NCBI GenBank assembly: GCA_949710005.1
Contig: OX453287.1
Location: 12,006,794 to 12,070,793 of the forward strand
Reading direction: 5' to 3'
DNA: 64,000 nt
From: Ricordea florida
Taxonomy: Eukaryota; Cnidaria; Anthozoa; Corallimorpharia; Ricordeidae
Positions 36,728-50,000 of the stretch are shown here, one piece after another. Numbering within the stretch: the first letter of the stretch is position 1; every line of letters begins with the position of its first letter. The position numbers were made by a program, and so were the translations under genes. Below the pieces are notes generated by a model. The model was given only the letters and a program-made list of their open reading frames with translations. It was not told the DNA's origin and made no database searches.

Positions 36728-36871
36728 AAGTAGTTGTTGCGGGAGAAAAAAACACACAAACAAACTACAGGTTTATCCCTACAGGCCCTGACGAGTGGGC
36801 AACCACGAAACAGGCTTGTAGGGATAAACCTGTAGTTTGTTTGTGTGTTTTTTTCTCCCACAACAACTATA
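36728..36871. repeat. Long inverted repeat with 30-bp loop
   Basis: Arms of ~57 bp (TAGTTGTTGCGGGAG..., CTACAGGTTTATCCCTACAG), the same module as the palindrome at 26934-27109. It directly follows the previous palindrome, so the two form a compound fold-back element flanked by TA repeats. Confidence 0.8.
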
Positions 36872-37159
36872 TATATATATATACATATATATATAGACAA
36901 GTAGGTGAACTACTCAAATCCTGAGTGCATGGGCGTTTAATACAAGCCTGTTTCGTAGGCCTCCGAAAAGGTGACCCACTCTTCAGTTAAACTCCATTAT
37001 AACACTGAAGCGTCAGGGTCTACATCAAGAAATGTGATCGCGTGATAAAAACGGTTACATATAACGGTTACAGATAACGTTTGAAATTTGAATTATTATG
37101 AAATTTCAGAATTAGAAAGCGCGCGCTTGCTCTCAATCGCCTGTATATATATATATATA

Positions 37160-39080
37160 CTAGAAATACGACTCCCGCAAAAACCTCGCGAAGCTAGTTT
37201 TTGAAGAAGTCACAATGCTTTCATATTTTATTCTTTATTTTTTTTTATATTATATATTTTATTTTTTATATTAGCGTAATCCCCATTATTTTATTTCTTA
37301 TGCTGTGTTTGGTACACAATTAGTGACACCTGGTGCAAATTACATGATCAGTATACCGCTCAACACAGTGCTTAAAAATTGACCTTCATTTAGCTCTTTC
37401 ACTGCCACTGAGATTGCACCAGAGGGAATAGAAGTAAAATTATTTATTATCTTGACAGGGAATACAGAGTCGATGAAGTATCACAATAATATTCACTTAA
37501 CACAAATTGAAAATGATTGTAAATCTTTTGCAGGTGAAATCTTGAAGAGTTGATATGAATGCTTGTGTTTACCACGGTGTAAAAACCTGTGTTTTTTTTC
37601 TTTAGTTTTATTTTCTGAGTCTCTACTGCTTTGTCTTCTTTGTTGTACATCACTTTTGAACACAATATGTTCTTACACAGAGGATGAGCTGAACGCGCCA
37701 ATTATTTTTTGTTTATGTTTTTTTGGTTATAATTGCATGAGATTCATTGTAAGAAGAATCTTCTGATTAGATATTTTATTGTCTACTGCAGTCATTATTT
37801 CATTCCCGGGTAACCACAATTGAGAGCATTATGAATAGTGCATGTTTTAATGTGTGTACTCTTTCCAGTTGCAATGGTACCCCCAGTGGTAGATAGAAAA
37901 ATTCCTCTTCCCTCAAAAGAGATGCCATATCAACAAATTGGGGGTAAAACAATTGGATTCTACAAAAGCTTTGAATAAAGGTTTGGTAATAGTGAGTGCC
38001 GACTGTATAGTATGTGGTTGTGCTATTTTTAGGTCATATCATAAAAACAATACATGTAAGAAAGAGTTATTGAAATCTTAATATGTTCAAAAAGATTGCT
38101 GCACTACGTACTCCTGTAAAAAAATAATGTGAAATCAACATCAATCAGTCAAAAGTATATACCACATGAAAGTTTAATTGTGCTGTTACAGAAACAGGCA
38201 AAATATCCATACCCAACCATAGAATAGTACATTATTTTGAATATATGAAAATTTCTATTATAAAAACTGCAGAAGAAAGATTTAATATAAGGACGGTATT
38301 TCATCGAAAAAGTCATGGCAGCCAGAGGTATTGAACTGTAACCAATGACATATAGTAACGAGAAGAACTATCATTATATTATTATCATTATTATTATCAT
38401 TACTATTATTATTACTGGTATTGATATTATTATTGTTATATTTTTTATGTTAAACATAATATATTTTTATGGGGTGGGATTCATGTCTTAATCTTGGTAA
38501 AGTTATTGTTACTCTACTACTAAAAGCAATACAAAAATCTTCTTAATAGGCTTTCCATCAGAGGTGGTAGTAATCAAAACAGCTCCAAACAATACCATTT
38601 CTTCTAAAAGGCTTAGAATCTAGTGCAGTCATTTGTCTAGAAAGTTTGTGTGGAAAATCATTATTGAAAGCATGGGGCATTTAGGAAACTTGAAACACTT
38701 GTTACTACATACAGCACACTTGCAATGAATATATGAGAAAGATCATAAACATTTTGGCATTACAAAATTTATTTTCTTCTTTATAAAGTTTTTCCAATGT
38801 AAAAGGTTAATTGCATGTTGTGGTTGTTATGAAATATTGATATTTGACATAAAAATAAAGTAAACGGCAGAAAGTAACAAAGTTAATATGTTATGTCTAA
38901 CTTTGCAAATTAAGGCTTGAATTAACATTTCATTTGTGAAAAAAGGGCAGGGGTTCTAGATAGCAATATTATCAGGGGGGGGGGGGGGGGGTCATTGCAC
39001 TCTAAGGTAAAACTGACCCATTGTGAAAAGGCTATGAAACTTGTCTCTACACAATATTATTGAAACCTTTCAATCAGAGA

Positions 39081-39117
<37 letters not shown>

Positions 39118-40253
39118 GCAAAGAGAAATACTACTCAGAATTCAGTAATCACATTTGCTTTATTTTAAAATGATCACATTGATCACTGATAATATTGCAG
39201 AACCAGTACTTTATAGTGACACAGGGTATACATTCTGTTGAAAATGTTTAACATAACTGCTAGATCAAGAAAATTTACAATATTTTCACTGTTGCAATGA
39301 TATCAGATCACATCGTTATAAATGATTGCTATAACAACTGCAACTCTCTGTGTTGGAAATTACTTCAAACTGGAAACGCTATCGTTTTATTATGAAAAAT
39401 ACCTATTTACATTCTCTTGTAATCTGTTGGTCGTCTTCCGATTCCGGTTTTAGACTAATAGAATTATTTTCCAGAGACATCTCCAATCGTTGAAGTCGTT
39501 CTTACTCGGTGTCCCTTCTAAGTCGTTTTGCTAAATGTAGTACACCAATATATTTCGTTATGTAATCGTTCACTCATGTCCTGTATTTCTATCAATAACA
39601 CATTCAAATTCAAAACTAACTTGATTGAATTCCTGGTCCTTTTCCCTGCTGTTTCGTTTGCCTTTTTCTGGAGCGAACAGTTGTTGTCTTGGCTGCGATT
39701 TCTGTTGTTATTCTCCCTGCTGTCGTTTCTCTATCCCTGCTTTGAGTCGTGCTTTCCTCGTGTTGATTTTCACGGTATTCGAACTTACTCGGCGACGATC
39801 TCGTGCTAATATTTCTTGAATATCTTGGAGATCACCTTGCTGGGATGTACTTCCAGGACGAGTGAAATCGGTTTCCACAAAATTTACATTACTTTCAAAA
39901 AGGCATCACCGAATAATGGCGGAAATTCAGCGTTCTCAAGTGCGTTACTATTGCCAGGTAACCTGGCCTGCGAACGGACACCTTTAAAATATAGATATAT
40001 ATAAACATATATATAAATATATATATATACATATATAAAAACTCTCGGCTCGATTTACTCGGGCTTGCGAGCCACGTGGTCTGACCGGAACCGACACGAT
40101 TAGTAACCTCGCTACGCTCGGCCTTCGGCCTCGCTTCGCGAGGAATAAACTCTCGGCTCGATTTACTCGGGCTTGCGAGCCACGTGGTCTGACCGGAAGC
40201 GACACGATTAGTAAACTCGCTACGCTCGGCCTTCGGCCTCGCTTCGCGAGGAA
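37160..40253 (-). mobile_element. Helitron-derived element, 3.1 kb
   Basis: The 3' terminus CTAG is at 37160-37163 (minus orientation, followed by T); the 5' terminus TTCCTCGCG is at 40253, preceded by A. The 5'-most 108 bp are present twice (40041-40148, 40149-40256). Near 39990-39420 lie the TCTATATTTTAAAGG segment and a decayed coding start (VETDFTRPGSTSQ...). The rest (37160-39400) is non-coding and matches 61371-63620. It contains a 17-G run at 38975-38991 and a TTA-rich microsatellite near 38380-38450. Confidence 0.7.
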
Positions 40254-40256
40254 TAA
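40041..40256 (-). repeat. 108-bp Helitron 5'-end segment in tandem
   Basis: Two copies of a segment with nested GC-rich inverted words (CTACGCTCGGCCTTCGGCCT, CTTCGCGAG). Single copies are at 26617-26730 and 63643-63750. Confidence 0.85.
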
Positions 40257-40385
40257 AACTTGTGGCACAACGCGGTTCAGAATTAAAGTTTTCGATTCAA
40301 ATTTACATATTGATGCGGAATTTTCATTGCATGACACCGGCTGCTTTGACAGAAAAATTTCTCGTCCAGTTATCCAAATATTTGC
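40252..40385 (+). repeat. Left arm of a long imperfect inverted repeat around a host-type gene
   Basis: AATAAAACTTGTGGCACAAC and ~130 bp onward match the complement of 44414-44543, with shared words TTTACATATTGATGC and GACACCGGCTGCTTTGAC. The arms are diverged but clearly related. Confidence 0.65.
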
Positions 40386-41042
40386 CACATCTTCTATTTT
40401 CCAACCAAAAACTAATTTATCTCTCTCTTCTTCCTTCTTCAATGATACCTGTTGTTCTAAAATTCCGCAGGTGTACGTAAGATGCAGTTTTTAAGCTTGA
40501 TAAAATACCCAGTTATCCCAACATTTGTGTTAAAGTGCAGTGTTCTTTAAATTGTTGAGATAGAGTTTCAAGTTTCTTTTCAGAACCAAACCTCTTTTAC
40601 TTTAAAATATGGTCCAGTGTGAAGCAGCTGCATTACCCAGTTTTTGATACGACTTAACCTCCATCACATTTTAAAAATGAACGCTACATGTTAAAAACGT
40701 AAATCTCCCACAGCGTTATTAAATATGCGCGAACAGGTCAGAAACGTTTGGACAAGAACTACAAGAACTGGAATGCGGACCGCGAATAAATAGTTTTGCT
40801 TTATTTAAATATCACTTAACAGGAGCACACATTTTTACCTCATTTAAAGGCCTTTCCTAATGAAATTTCAATAAGATGGCTTCGTCCTTTTACTGTCTGT
40901 TTCTTCTATTGAGAGTGGTCAGCTTTATTCCACACGCTCCTTGGTCCACAGTCCGGGATCCAACGCTACTCCCCTTACACGGCCAGTTGGCAGCGAAGAT
41001 GGCACGCGCAAATATTACAGCCGCTGATACCACAACTTCAAC

Positions 41043-43164
41043 ATGAATCTCGAATCGTGCAGCTTTAGGCAAATTAAGAAAATAACGTGTGGAAGCTCGC
41101 GCAATTTGTTCCAAATGGTTAAAGTAGATGAATTTCAGGACACAATTACGACTCAGCCTGAAACCTGTCATCTATCAAAGTCTGGACTCAGTGAAGCGGA
41201 ACTGATACTGTCAAGGGCCGGTCATTTTGACCTTACGAAAGATCAAGTACAACAGATGGTAATTTGCCCACAACATCGGCATAGACTCGGAAAATTTTGG
41301 CGGCCACCTCGTTCTTGCCAGTATTCATCGCATAGTGGACCAAGAAAAAAACATTGTAACGAAAGGCATGTAATTGGTTTGGAGACTGCGAAGAACATAC
41401 AGTCGGTTTTTAAAGTCACCATGGGAATAGGATCACGTAAGAATTAAAAATCGTATAGTACCGTAAAATTCCGAAAATAAGCCTCGGGACTTATATTTTT
41501 CAAAGACCATTTTTGAGGGGCTTATTTTTGGAGGGGCTTATATAAGGAGGAAAATTTGCGTTTCAAGATTAGTTTAACTTTGTATTTAAGGGCAATTTTC
41601 CAAGTACAAGCCCTGGGGGGGGGGGGGGGTTTGGCTTATGTTTGGAGGGGCGATTTTACGGAGGGTTTCTTGCGTTACCGGTTCTGGGGGCTTATATTTG
41701 GAGGGGGTTAATTATACACGGACGGGCTTATTTTCGGGATTTTACGGTAATTTAATTACTTATTCTTTATCAACATGAGTGTTTTTCTTCTTTGAGAAGA
41801 CAAAGAGAAAAGGGAAAAAATTTTGATGATAATGAAAATGACAACGACGATGATGATGACGAAGTACTGTAATTGTTACTGTTGTCATAAAAATTGCAAG
41901 ACCATGATGAACTCAGTAGTTCACTCAATCTTTTCCATTCAGCAATATGTGGGAAGTGTAGAAGCAAACATAAGGAAGTGACGGACAAGAGAAGGAAATT
42001 GCTTAAGCAAGGAAAGGATGTTTGTGACAGGGTGTTTTGTCCCATGAAAGCAGCCATAAGAAAGTATTGCGCCGAAGGCCATGACATCATGAACGTAGGA
42101 GCAATGCACGAGGCCCTTAAGGAACGGCCTGTCAAAGGAACAACAGCGGCTGTAGCCATTTTGGATGAGTCATCCAAAATTCTTGAGGTTCAGAAGATAA
42201 AACAATTTAGATACGAAGAGAGTGGGAATCCTTGTACATACGGCGCCAGGGCTGCACAAATATATCATTAATGGAGGGAAAAGGATTCTTCACCAACACA
42301 GAAATAAGAGACCTTCATCGCCCAAGAAAGTGTCAAGCAAGTAAAGACCACGTTGAAATTGATGATCAGCCATCGATGTTTGTGTGCCCTGAAGAAGGCT
42401 GTAACTGCACTTTTGACTCTTTCTCCGAACTTGAGTTACATACAGACGTAGGAATACATGATAACTGGAAGTCGGAAAGTCTTTATGATAAAGTGCGGAA
42501 AAACTGGGCTGAAAAATTTTCTTCTATTGAGAACCAGAAGTTAACAAGCAACAAATCCTACACTGGTCTGACTGTTAACAGAATAAATTATCGTCTAAGT
42601 ATCGGATGGGCTCTTAACAAAGGTAGAACTGGCGGAGTTCGTTTTTCTGAGAACGTGAGACGAAACCTTACAACAAGGTTTGAAATGGGAGGAAGAACAG
42701 GCAAAAAAGCCGATCCAGAAGAGATCGAACGTCAAATGCGCAACGCCAGAAATGAACGGAATGAAAGATTGTTTCAAAGAGAGGAGTGGCTCACCAAGAC
42801 CCAAAAAATGGTTTTTTTTTCACGCCTCGCTTCACGGCAGAGAACTCGCGGTCAGGATGCTACATCAAAGGAACAGACATTTGATATTACAGCAGATGAG
42901 AATGACGACATCGACGCCCTCATTGGAGACTCTGATCGCAACAATTTGCTTGACGATATTCAAAGCAGAATTGGACTAGAGCATCCGATAGTATATGACA
43001 CATATGATCTTTGCGCCTATCACAAGGAAGGAAAGCTAAAGGCCTTCAATGTTGCAATGCTCAAGACTATTCTTCGGCACTTTGAAGTACCTTTCCGAGC
43101 AAAAGATAGAAAGGCAGACCTTATTAGGTTGTTAACGGAGGTTATCCAAGAATGCAACTGCTGA
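41043..43164 (+). CDS. Spliced gene for a Cys/His and SAP-like protein, with one probable frameshift
   Basis: Exon 1 ends at a GTAAG donor (41437) and exon 2 starts after CATTCAG (41943). The donor is phase 1 and the acceptor completes the codon, so the frame is kept. Exon 1 contains CPQHRHRLGKFW, and exon 2 starts with CGKCRSKH. The frame then changes near 42240-42260, where no plausible intron fits, so a one-base indel is likely. The last part (to 43164) has a C2H2-like finger (CPEEGCNCTFDSFSELELHT...H), a central SENVRRNLTTRFEMG block and a SAP-like C-terminus (MLKTILRHFEVPFRAKDRKADLIRLL). Similar multi-copy genes seem common in corals, so it may be carried by a transposon. Its function is unknown. 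The 5' end is uncertain. Confidence 0.6.
41461..41747. mobile_element. 287-bp MITE in the intron, TA target duplication
   Basis: Ends CCGTAAAATTCCGAAAATAA and its complement match at 22 of 23 positions. TA flanks both sides (41459-41460, 41748-41749). The inside is G-rich with repeated GGCTTATTTTTGGAGGGG words and a 13-G run. It has no coding capacity. Confidence 0.75.
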
Positions 43165-44413
43165 ATAGAGTCTACTGTGCCTTTTATCAAGCAAAAGGGA
43201 CAATATTTCTTCTTGTAAGTGAATCAATTACGCTTTTATTGTTCAAGTCTTAGTTAATTTTTTTTCCGAAAATTCTTGGGCATGTTGAGCTTTTTCGTAA
43301 TTCTTATGTGACTTTTACGCGATGACATGAAACGGAGAGGCGCAATTCGATAAAATATTTAAATTATCTAATTGTTTTCTTATAAACCCGCCAATCGAAC
43401 ACTGTCGAGCTCACTTAACTCACTGTCCATCACGGAATAACCAAAGTTCCATAAATCAAAATTCCAACTTGAATTCAAGGCTCCCTCTTCAACTGTCCAG
43501 TTTGTCTCGGAATTCCAAGAAGAGAAAGCACATAGAATAACAAACCAAATACAGACTGAAATATGACCATTAGTGACTCATGCTAGAACTTTCATATATC
43601 GAACCTAAGCTACTGACAACGTGTAACACAGCCTATTATATTTGCGATTAGTGGGTGGTTGATTCATCACATCTTAATAAAGTACTATATGACCTACTGT
43701 TAATAAAGTTGCTTAAGTTAAGGTATCTAGACATTGACTGTACACATTTCACCGTTTCAAGCGAAAATAGCAATCAGTTAAGTCGTGATGGGAATTCATA
43801 AACATGTAATTAAAATGTGGACTAGACGTGAACAGACACCCTATTCAGGTTTTCGATTTCTCGGCTCTTGGGGTCCAATCCTTATTTTCACAACTTATCT
43901 TTAAGGACTACCGTGTACTCTCGTCCCATACAGCGTAAAGGTCAATTCGTGAAGGACTTGCCCACTGTAAAATGTAAATACTTAATTTTACCTATAAAAA
44001 ATTGTTCCCTAAAAACGCAACTGTTGTATGTCGAATAAAGCACGTACGGAAGGGCGAGACTAAAGGTTAGTGGCAAAGGTAAGTAAACTTAATGGTCTAT
44101 ACTTCCGTTCAGTTTTCCTGTGAATAAAGTAGAAAAAGAGTTGCCTAGTGGCATTTTTTATTATTTTTAAGCTTAATAATATCAATAATTATAACAAAAT
44201 ATTACAACAAGCAAATGCGATGACCCTTCTTAAGTCTCGCCTGTGACTATGCTTCCAATGAAAGCAATAAAACGATTTATTTAGTAAATGAAAACTGAGG
44301 TTTGGCTTCTGAAACTCTTAAGAATAATTATATTTCTGAAGATATACTTATTGAAAGAGAAAGAAGAGGAAGAAAAATAATTTTTTTCGGTTAAAAAAAC
44401 ATATTTTTTTTTC
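43165..44413. other. Downstream region with polyadenylation signals, no further gene
   Basis: AATAAA occurs at 43676-43681 and 43702-43707, about 0.5 kb after the stop, and could end the transcript of the preceding gene. I see no other coding sequence. Confidence 0.4.
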
Positions 44414-44543
44414 CGAGCGGCAAGTATTTGGAGAAATTTCCCGTCAAAGCAGCCGGTGTCACGCAACGCGAATTCTGCATCAATATGTAAATTTGAGTCG
44501 AAACCTTCAAGTCTGAATCGCGTTGTGCCACAAGTTTTATTGC
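44414..44543 (-). repeat. Right arm of the long imperfect inverted repeat
   Basis: Partner of 40252-40385. It ends in the complement of AATAAAACTTGTGG. The two arms enclose 4.3 kb including the spliced gene. Confidence 0.65.
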
Positions 44544-45469
44544 ATAAATTGATAGAATACCTCTTTATCTTTAACCAAAATATGTTTTTAAGTCTAGGTT
44601 AGGTGCCACTTTTAAGAATTTTGTGAACTTTCTGAGGCTATTTTGGTGCAGTTTGCTTACTTAATTGCCGAGAATGAAGATATTACACCTGTTTTTGCTG
44701 ATTACAGAGAGATACGGCTAAAATCGTACTTGAACAGTAAGAAGAAGCAATATACTTCCAAATGAGTGCAAATGGTCTAGGTTTTAACGACCCGCAGTAG
44801 CTTTTAACGATCGTTGAAAAACCTGAATAACAGCGTCTAAAATTTGCATATTTTAGCCGGTAACGGTCGTTCAGAGATGAAATGCTGATAATGGCAGTAA
44901 AATAGACTATTTCCTCATTCTAACTGCAATTTCGTTATAAGGATGGATAGTGGTATTGATGATATAAATATAAGGCAAAAGTGTTTTCGAGTCTGAAATC
45001 GAGTGGAACGCTTTTAGGGACATTGCCTCTTAATACTGTGCAGCGCAGATAGCAAAAGCTCAGGAAACGAGGGGATCGACCCAGCATGACCCAGCGAGGT
45101 TAATTGTCTACGAAATTTTTTTGAGAAAAGAGCTGACTCTCTCGAGTGTTAAACTAGAATAGAATAATCCAGAATAATAATTTTAAACATCAAATGCTAC
45201 TTCCCTTTTTCGTGATTACTGATGTCACTGATCTGGGCGCCAAACAAACACGCGCGGTACATATTTCCCGCCAGAAATAAAAAAGCACTTTCATGAGACG
45301 GTGATCAAAATGCAAAAGCAAAATAGGAAAGCGCCAAATGCTAGAGGCTAGTGATCGTTTGTTGGGCGGCGTATGATAGAGCAAAATTGATAAAATATCG
45401 AGAAATCTGGACAGAATCTTTTTGTAATACATTATGTGAAATACATCATCAATTTTCTTAAACCCTGTT
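44544..45469. other. Region without a recognised gene
   Basis: Contains the inverted copy of 32706-32760 at about 44980-45032. The rest has only short frames without motifs. Confidence 0.4.
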
Positions 45470-47060
45470 TTCAGTTTAACATCACAGAAGTAAAATGTTA
45501 TAGGACAAATCGTAAAGGAGTTGTATTTCTATGCCACACAATGACATGGTTGTTATTTGCTGTGAACTAAACCAGCTACTCTGTTCCAAAATAGATGGTG
45601 ACATTCTATGTCTTTTCTAGAAAGTCTATCACATTTTTGGTTTTGGTAGGTTTGCACTAGGTAGGTTTGCACTTAATTTGTAGTAAGCACTTCTTAGTAA
45701 GCCCCTTTCTTCAACTAAATATCTCACAAATAAAATGCTGAAGGTCAAAAGGTAAAGGCGACCCATTTCTTTTCTGCGTCATAGCATAGTTGTTCCTTGT
45801 TTTGTGTACATGTTACTTCTATTTCCACACAAAAGGTGACATTCTACCACTTTTCTGAAGAGACTCTTACATTGTTAGTTTACGATATTTTATACTGCAA
45901 ATGACATTATTTAATGTGAGATTTCTTAGAAACCTTGGTTTTAGTTTAGTAAATAAAATGTTGTTAAAATACTCGTAAAGGGGACGCATTTCTCCGCAGC
46001 ACAATAACGTAGCTGACATTTTTCGTGTGTGCAACTTGCTACTTCTTTGTTCAAACAAATGGTGACATTCTATGTCTGTTTTCGAGAGTCTTTTACATTA
46101 TTGGCTTTTGATGTTGTAAACAGCGAATGGCACTATTTGCATTGAGCACTTCTTAAAATTCTTTTTGTCAGTTTAATATCACAGAGATAAAATGTTGTTG
46201 CAAAATTCGTAAAGAGGACGCATTTCCGCGCAGCACAATAACGTAGCTGATATTTCTTGTGTGTGCAACTTGCTACTTTTTTGTTCAAAGAAATAGTGAC
46301 ATTCTATGACTGTTGTAGCAAGTCTTTTACATTGTTAGGTTTCATGGTTTAAACTGAGAATGACATTAATTGCATTGTGCACTTCAGTTAGAAACCTTTT
46401 ATTCAGTTTATTATTACAGAAATAAAATTTTGCAGAACAAATCGTAAGGGGGACGCATTTCCCTACAGCGCAATAACGCAACTATTTGTTTTGTGTGTAA
46501 CGTTACATTTCTGTTTTCAAGAAAAGAATGAGATTCTATGGGTTTTGCAGAAAGTCTTTCACATTGTTTTTTTTTTGACGGTTCAAACTGCGAATGACAT
46601 TATTTGCATTTTAAAACCTTGTTTTCAGTTTAATATCCAAGAAATAAAATGTTGCAGTACAAATGGTTAAGGAAACGCATTTCCGCACTGCGCCATAACG
46701 TAGCTGCTATTTTCTGTATGTGCTTAACTTATGACTTCTGCTTTCCAACAAAGTGTAGCATTCTAGCACTTTTTTAGAAAGTCTACCACATTTTTTTTTT
46801 CGATATTATATACTGCAAATGACATTATTTACATCGACCACTTCTTAGAAACGTTGTTTTTAGTGTAATGTTACAGGAATATAAAGCTGCAGGACAAATC
46901 GTTCAGTGGACGCATTTCCTTGCAGACCAATATTGTAGCTGCTATTTGATGTGTATGCAACTTGCTACTTCTTTTTACGCACAAAGAGTGCCACTATATG
47001 AACTTTCCAGAAAGTCTATTAAACTGTTTATACTGCAAATGACATTATTTGCATCGAGGA
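45470..47060 (+). repeat. ~234-bp repeat array, forward-oriented half
   Basis: About seven degenerate units ordered: TAATATCACAGAAATAAAATG, GGACGCATTTCC, CAATAACGTAGCTG, TGTGCAACTTGCTACTTC, GACATTCTATG, AGTCTTTCACATTG, AAATGACATTATTTGCAT. Frames inside it are not conserved between units. Confidence 0.8.
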
Positions 47061-50000
47061 AATTAAATCCTTCGCAGTAAAAACCTACATAAATTAAGAA
47101 TGTGATACACTTCCTGGAAAAGTAATAGAATGTCACATTTTGTGTAAAAACAGTACAAATAAATGTTAAAGCGAGCTTCTGCAACCTTTCAATTGTATGA
47201 TATCTAATGAAGAAAGAGGTGTTCAAGGGGTGCTTACTACAAATATCAAATGTTATCGGCATTACAAGCCACATCCAAACCAACAATGTGAAAGACTTTC
47301 TACAAAAGTCATAGAATGTCACCCTTAGTGTAGAAACGGAAGTTGCAGGTTTAGGACACAGCAAATAGCAACCATTTAATTTCGTGACATAAAAATACAA
47401 CTGCCTTAAGATTTATCCTGAAACAATTTATTTCTGTGATATTAATCTGTAAACAAGGTTTCTGAGGGGTGCCCAAAGAAAATAATGTCAATTGCAGTAT
47501 AAGATATCTAAAACCAACAATATGATAAACTAACTACAAAAGACATAGAATGTCCGCATTTGTTCGGAAAGAGAACTGTCAAGTTGCGCACACAACAAAT
47601 AGAAGCTGGCTTATTACGCATCATTTTATTTCTGTGATACTAAACTGAAAACAAGGTTTCTTAGAACTCCTTAATGCAAATAATGTTATATCTAGTATAA
47701 GGCAACAAAAAATAACAATGTGATAGACTTCCTAGTAAAGTAGTAGCACACATAATGAAAAGAAGCTACGTTATTAGGCTTCACGGAAAAACGTCTCCTT
47801 CACGATTTATCTTAAAACATTTTCTTTCTGTGATATTAATCTGTAAACAAGGTTCCTGAGATGTGCCCAATGAAAATAATGTCATTTGCAGTATAAGATA
47901 TCTAAAACCAACAATATAATGGAATTTCGATTTCTACAAGAGTCATAGAATGTCAGCATTTGTTCGGAAACAGAACTATCAAGTTGCGCACACAACAAAT
48001 AGCAGCTGGCTTATTACTTTGCGCAGAAATGCGTCCCCTTTACTATTTCTCCGGCATCATTTTATTTCTGTGATACTAAACTGAAAAAAAGGTTTCTTAG
48101 AAGTGCTGAATGCGAATAATATTATTTCTAGTATAAGACATCAAAATCTAACAATGTGATAGACTTCCTAGTAAAGTAGTAGCACACATAATGAAAAGAA
48201 GCTACGTTATTAGGCTTCACGGGAAAACGTCCCCTTCACGATTTATCCTGAAACATTTTATTTCTGTGATAATAAGCTAAAAACATGGTTTACGAAATGA
48301 GCTCAATACAAATAAGGTCATTCGGAGTTTCAACAATCCAAAATCAACAAGGTAAAAGACTTCCTACAAAAGTCATAGAATGTCCTCCTTTGTATGAAAA
48401 CAAAAGTAACAAGTTGCACACACAACAAATAGCAGGTACGTTATTAGGCTGCACGGAAATGCCTCCCCGTCACGATTTGTCCTGCAACATTTTATGTTTG
48501 TGATACTAAGCTGAAAAGATAGTTTCTCAAAAATGCCCAATGCAAAAATTATCATTTAGAGTTTGAACCATCTAAGACCAACAATGTAAAAGACTTTCTA
48601 CAAAAGTCATAGAATGTCACCATTTGTGTGGAAATGGAAATAGCAAGTTACAAACACAACAAATAGCAGCTTCGTTATTGCGCTGCACTGATTTCGTCGC
48701 CTATGCCATTTGTCCTGCACCATAATATTTCTGTAATATTACACTAAAAGCTACGTTTCTGACAACGCCTTCTATAAAATAATGTCATTTGCAGTATAAG
48801 TCATCAAAAACCAACAATGTTACAGACTTTTTAGATAACTCATAGAATGTCAGCTATAGTGTAGAAGCGGGAGTTGCAGGCTTAGGACACAGCAAATGGC
48901 AACCATTTAATTTCGTGGCATAGAAATACAACTGCGTTAAGATTTATCCTGTAACATTTTATTTCTGTGGTATTAATCTGTAAACAAGGTTTCTGAGAGG
49001 TGCACAATGAAAACAATCTCATTTGCAGTATAAGATATCTAAAACCAACAATATAATAGACTTACGACAAAAGTCATAGAATGTCAGCATTTGTTCGGAA
49101 ACAGAACTATCAAGTTGCGCGCACAACAAATAGCAGCTGGCTTATTACGCTGCGCAGAAATGCATCCCCTTTACTATTTTTCTGGCATCATTTTATTTCT
49201 GTGATACTAAACTGAAAACAAGGTTTGTTAGAAGTGCTTCATGCAAATAATGTTATTTCTAGTATAAGACATCAAAAACTAACAATGTGATAGACTTCCT
49301 AGTAAAGTAGTAGCACACATAATGAAAAGAAGCTACGTTATTAGGCTTCACTGGAAAACGTCCCCTTCACGATTTATCCTAAAACATTTTATTTCTGTAA
49401 TAATAAGCTAAAACATGGTTTATAAAATAAGCTCAATACAAATAAGAACATTCGGAGTTTCAACAATCAAAAATCAACAAGGTAAAGGACTTCCTAAAAA
49501 GTCATAGAATGTTATCCGTTGTATGAAAACAAAAGTAACAAGTTGCACACACAACAAATAGCAGGTACGTTATTAGGCTGCACGGAAATGCCTCCCCGTC
49601 ACGATTTGTCCTGCAACATTTTATGTTTGTGATACTAAGCTGAAAAGATAGTTTCTCAAAAATGCCTAATGTAAAAAATATCATTTAGAGTTTTTACCAT
49701 CCAAGACCAATAATCTAAAAGACTTTCTACAAAAGTCTTAGAATGTCACCCTTTGTGTGGAAATGGAAATAGCAAGTTCCACACACAACAAATAGCAGCT
49801 TCGTTATTGCGCTGCACTGATTTCGTCACCTATGCCATTTGTCCTGCAACATAATATTTCTGTAATATTACACTAAGAGCTTCGTTTCTGACAACGGGTT
49901 CTACAAATAATGTCATTTGCAGTATGTCATTAAAAACCAACAATGTTATAGAAGTTTTAGAAAAGTCATAGAATGTAACCGTTTGTGAGAAAACAGAAGT

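Noticed and set aside
40890-41171. 93-codon minus frame opposite exon 1 of the spliced gene
   Set aside because: Antisense of a better supported, correctly spliced plus-strand exon.
41461-41485. Similarity of the MITE end (CCGTAAAAT) to the Polinton terminus (ACCGTAAAAATAGG)
   Set aside because: Only about nine bases match and the internal sequences differ; probably coincidence.
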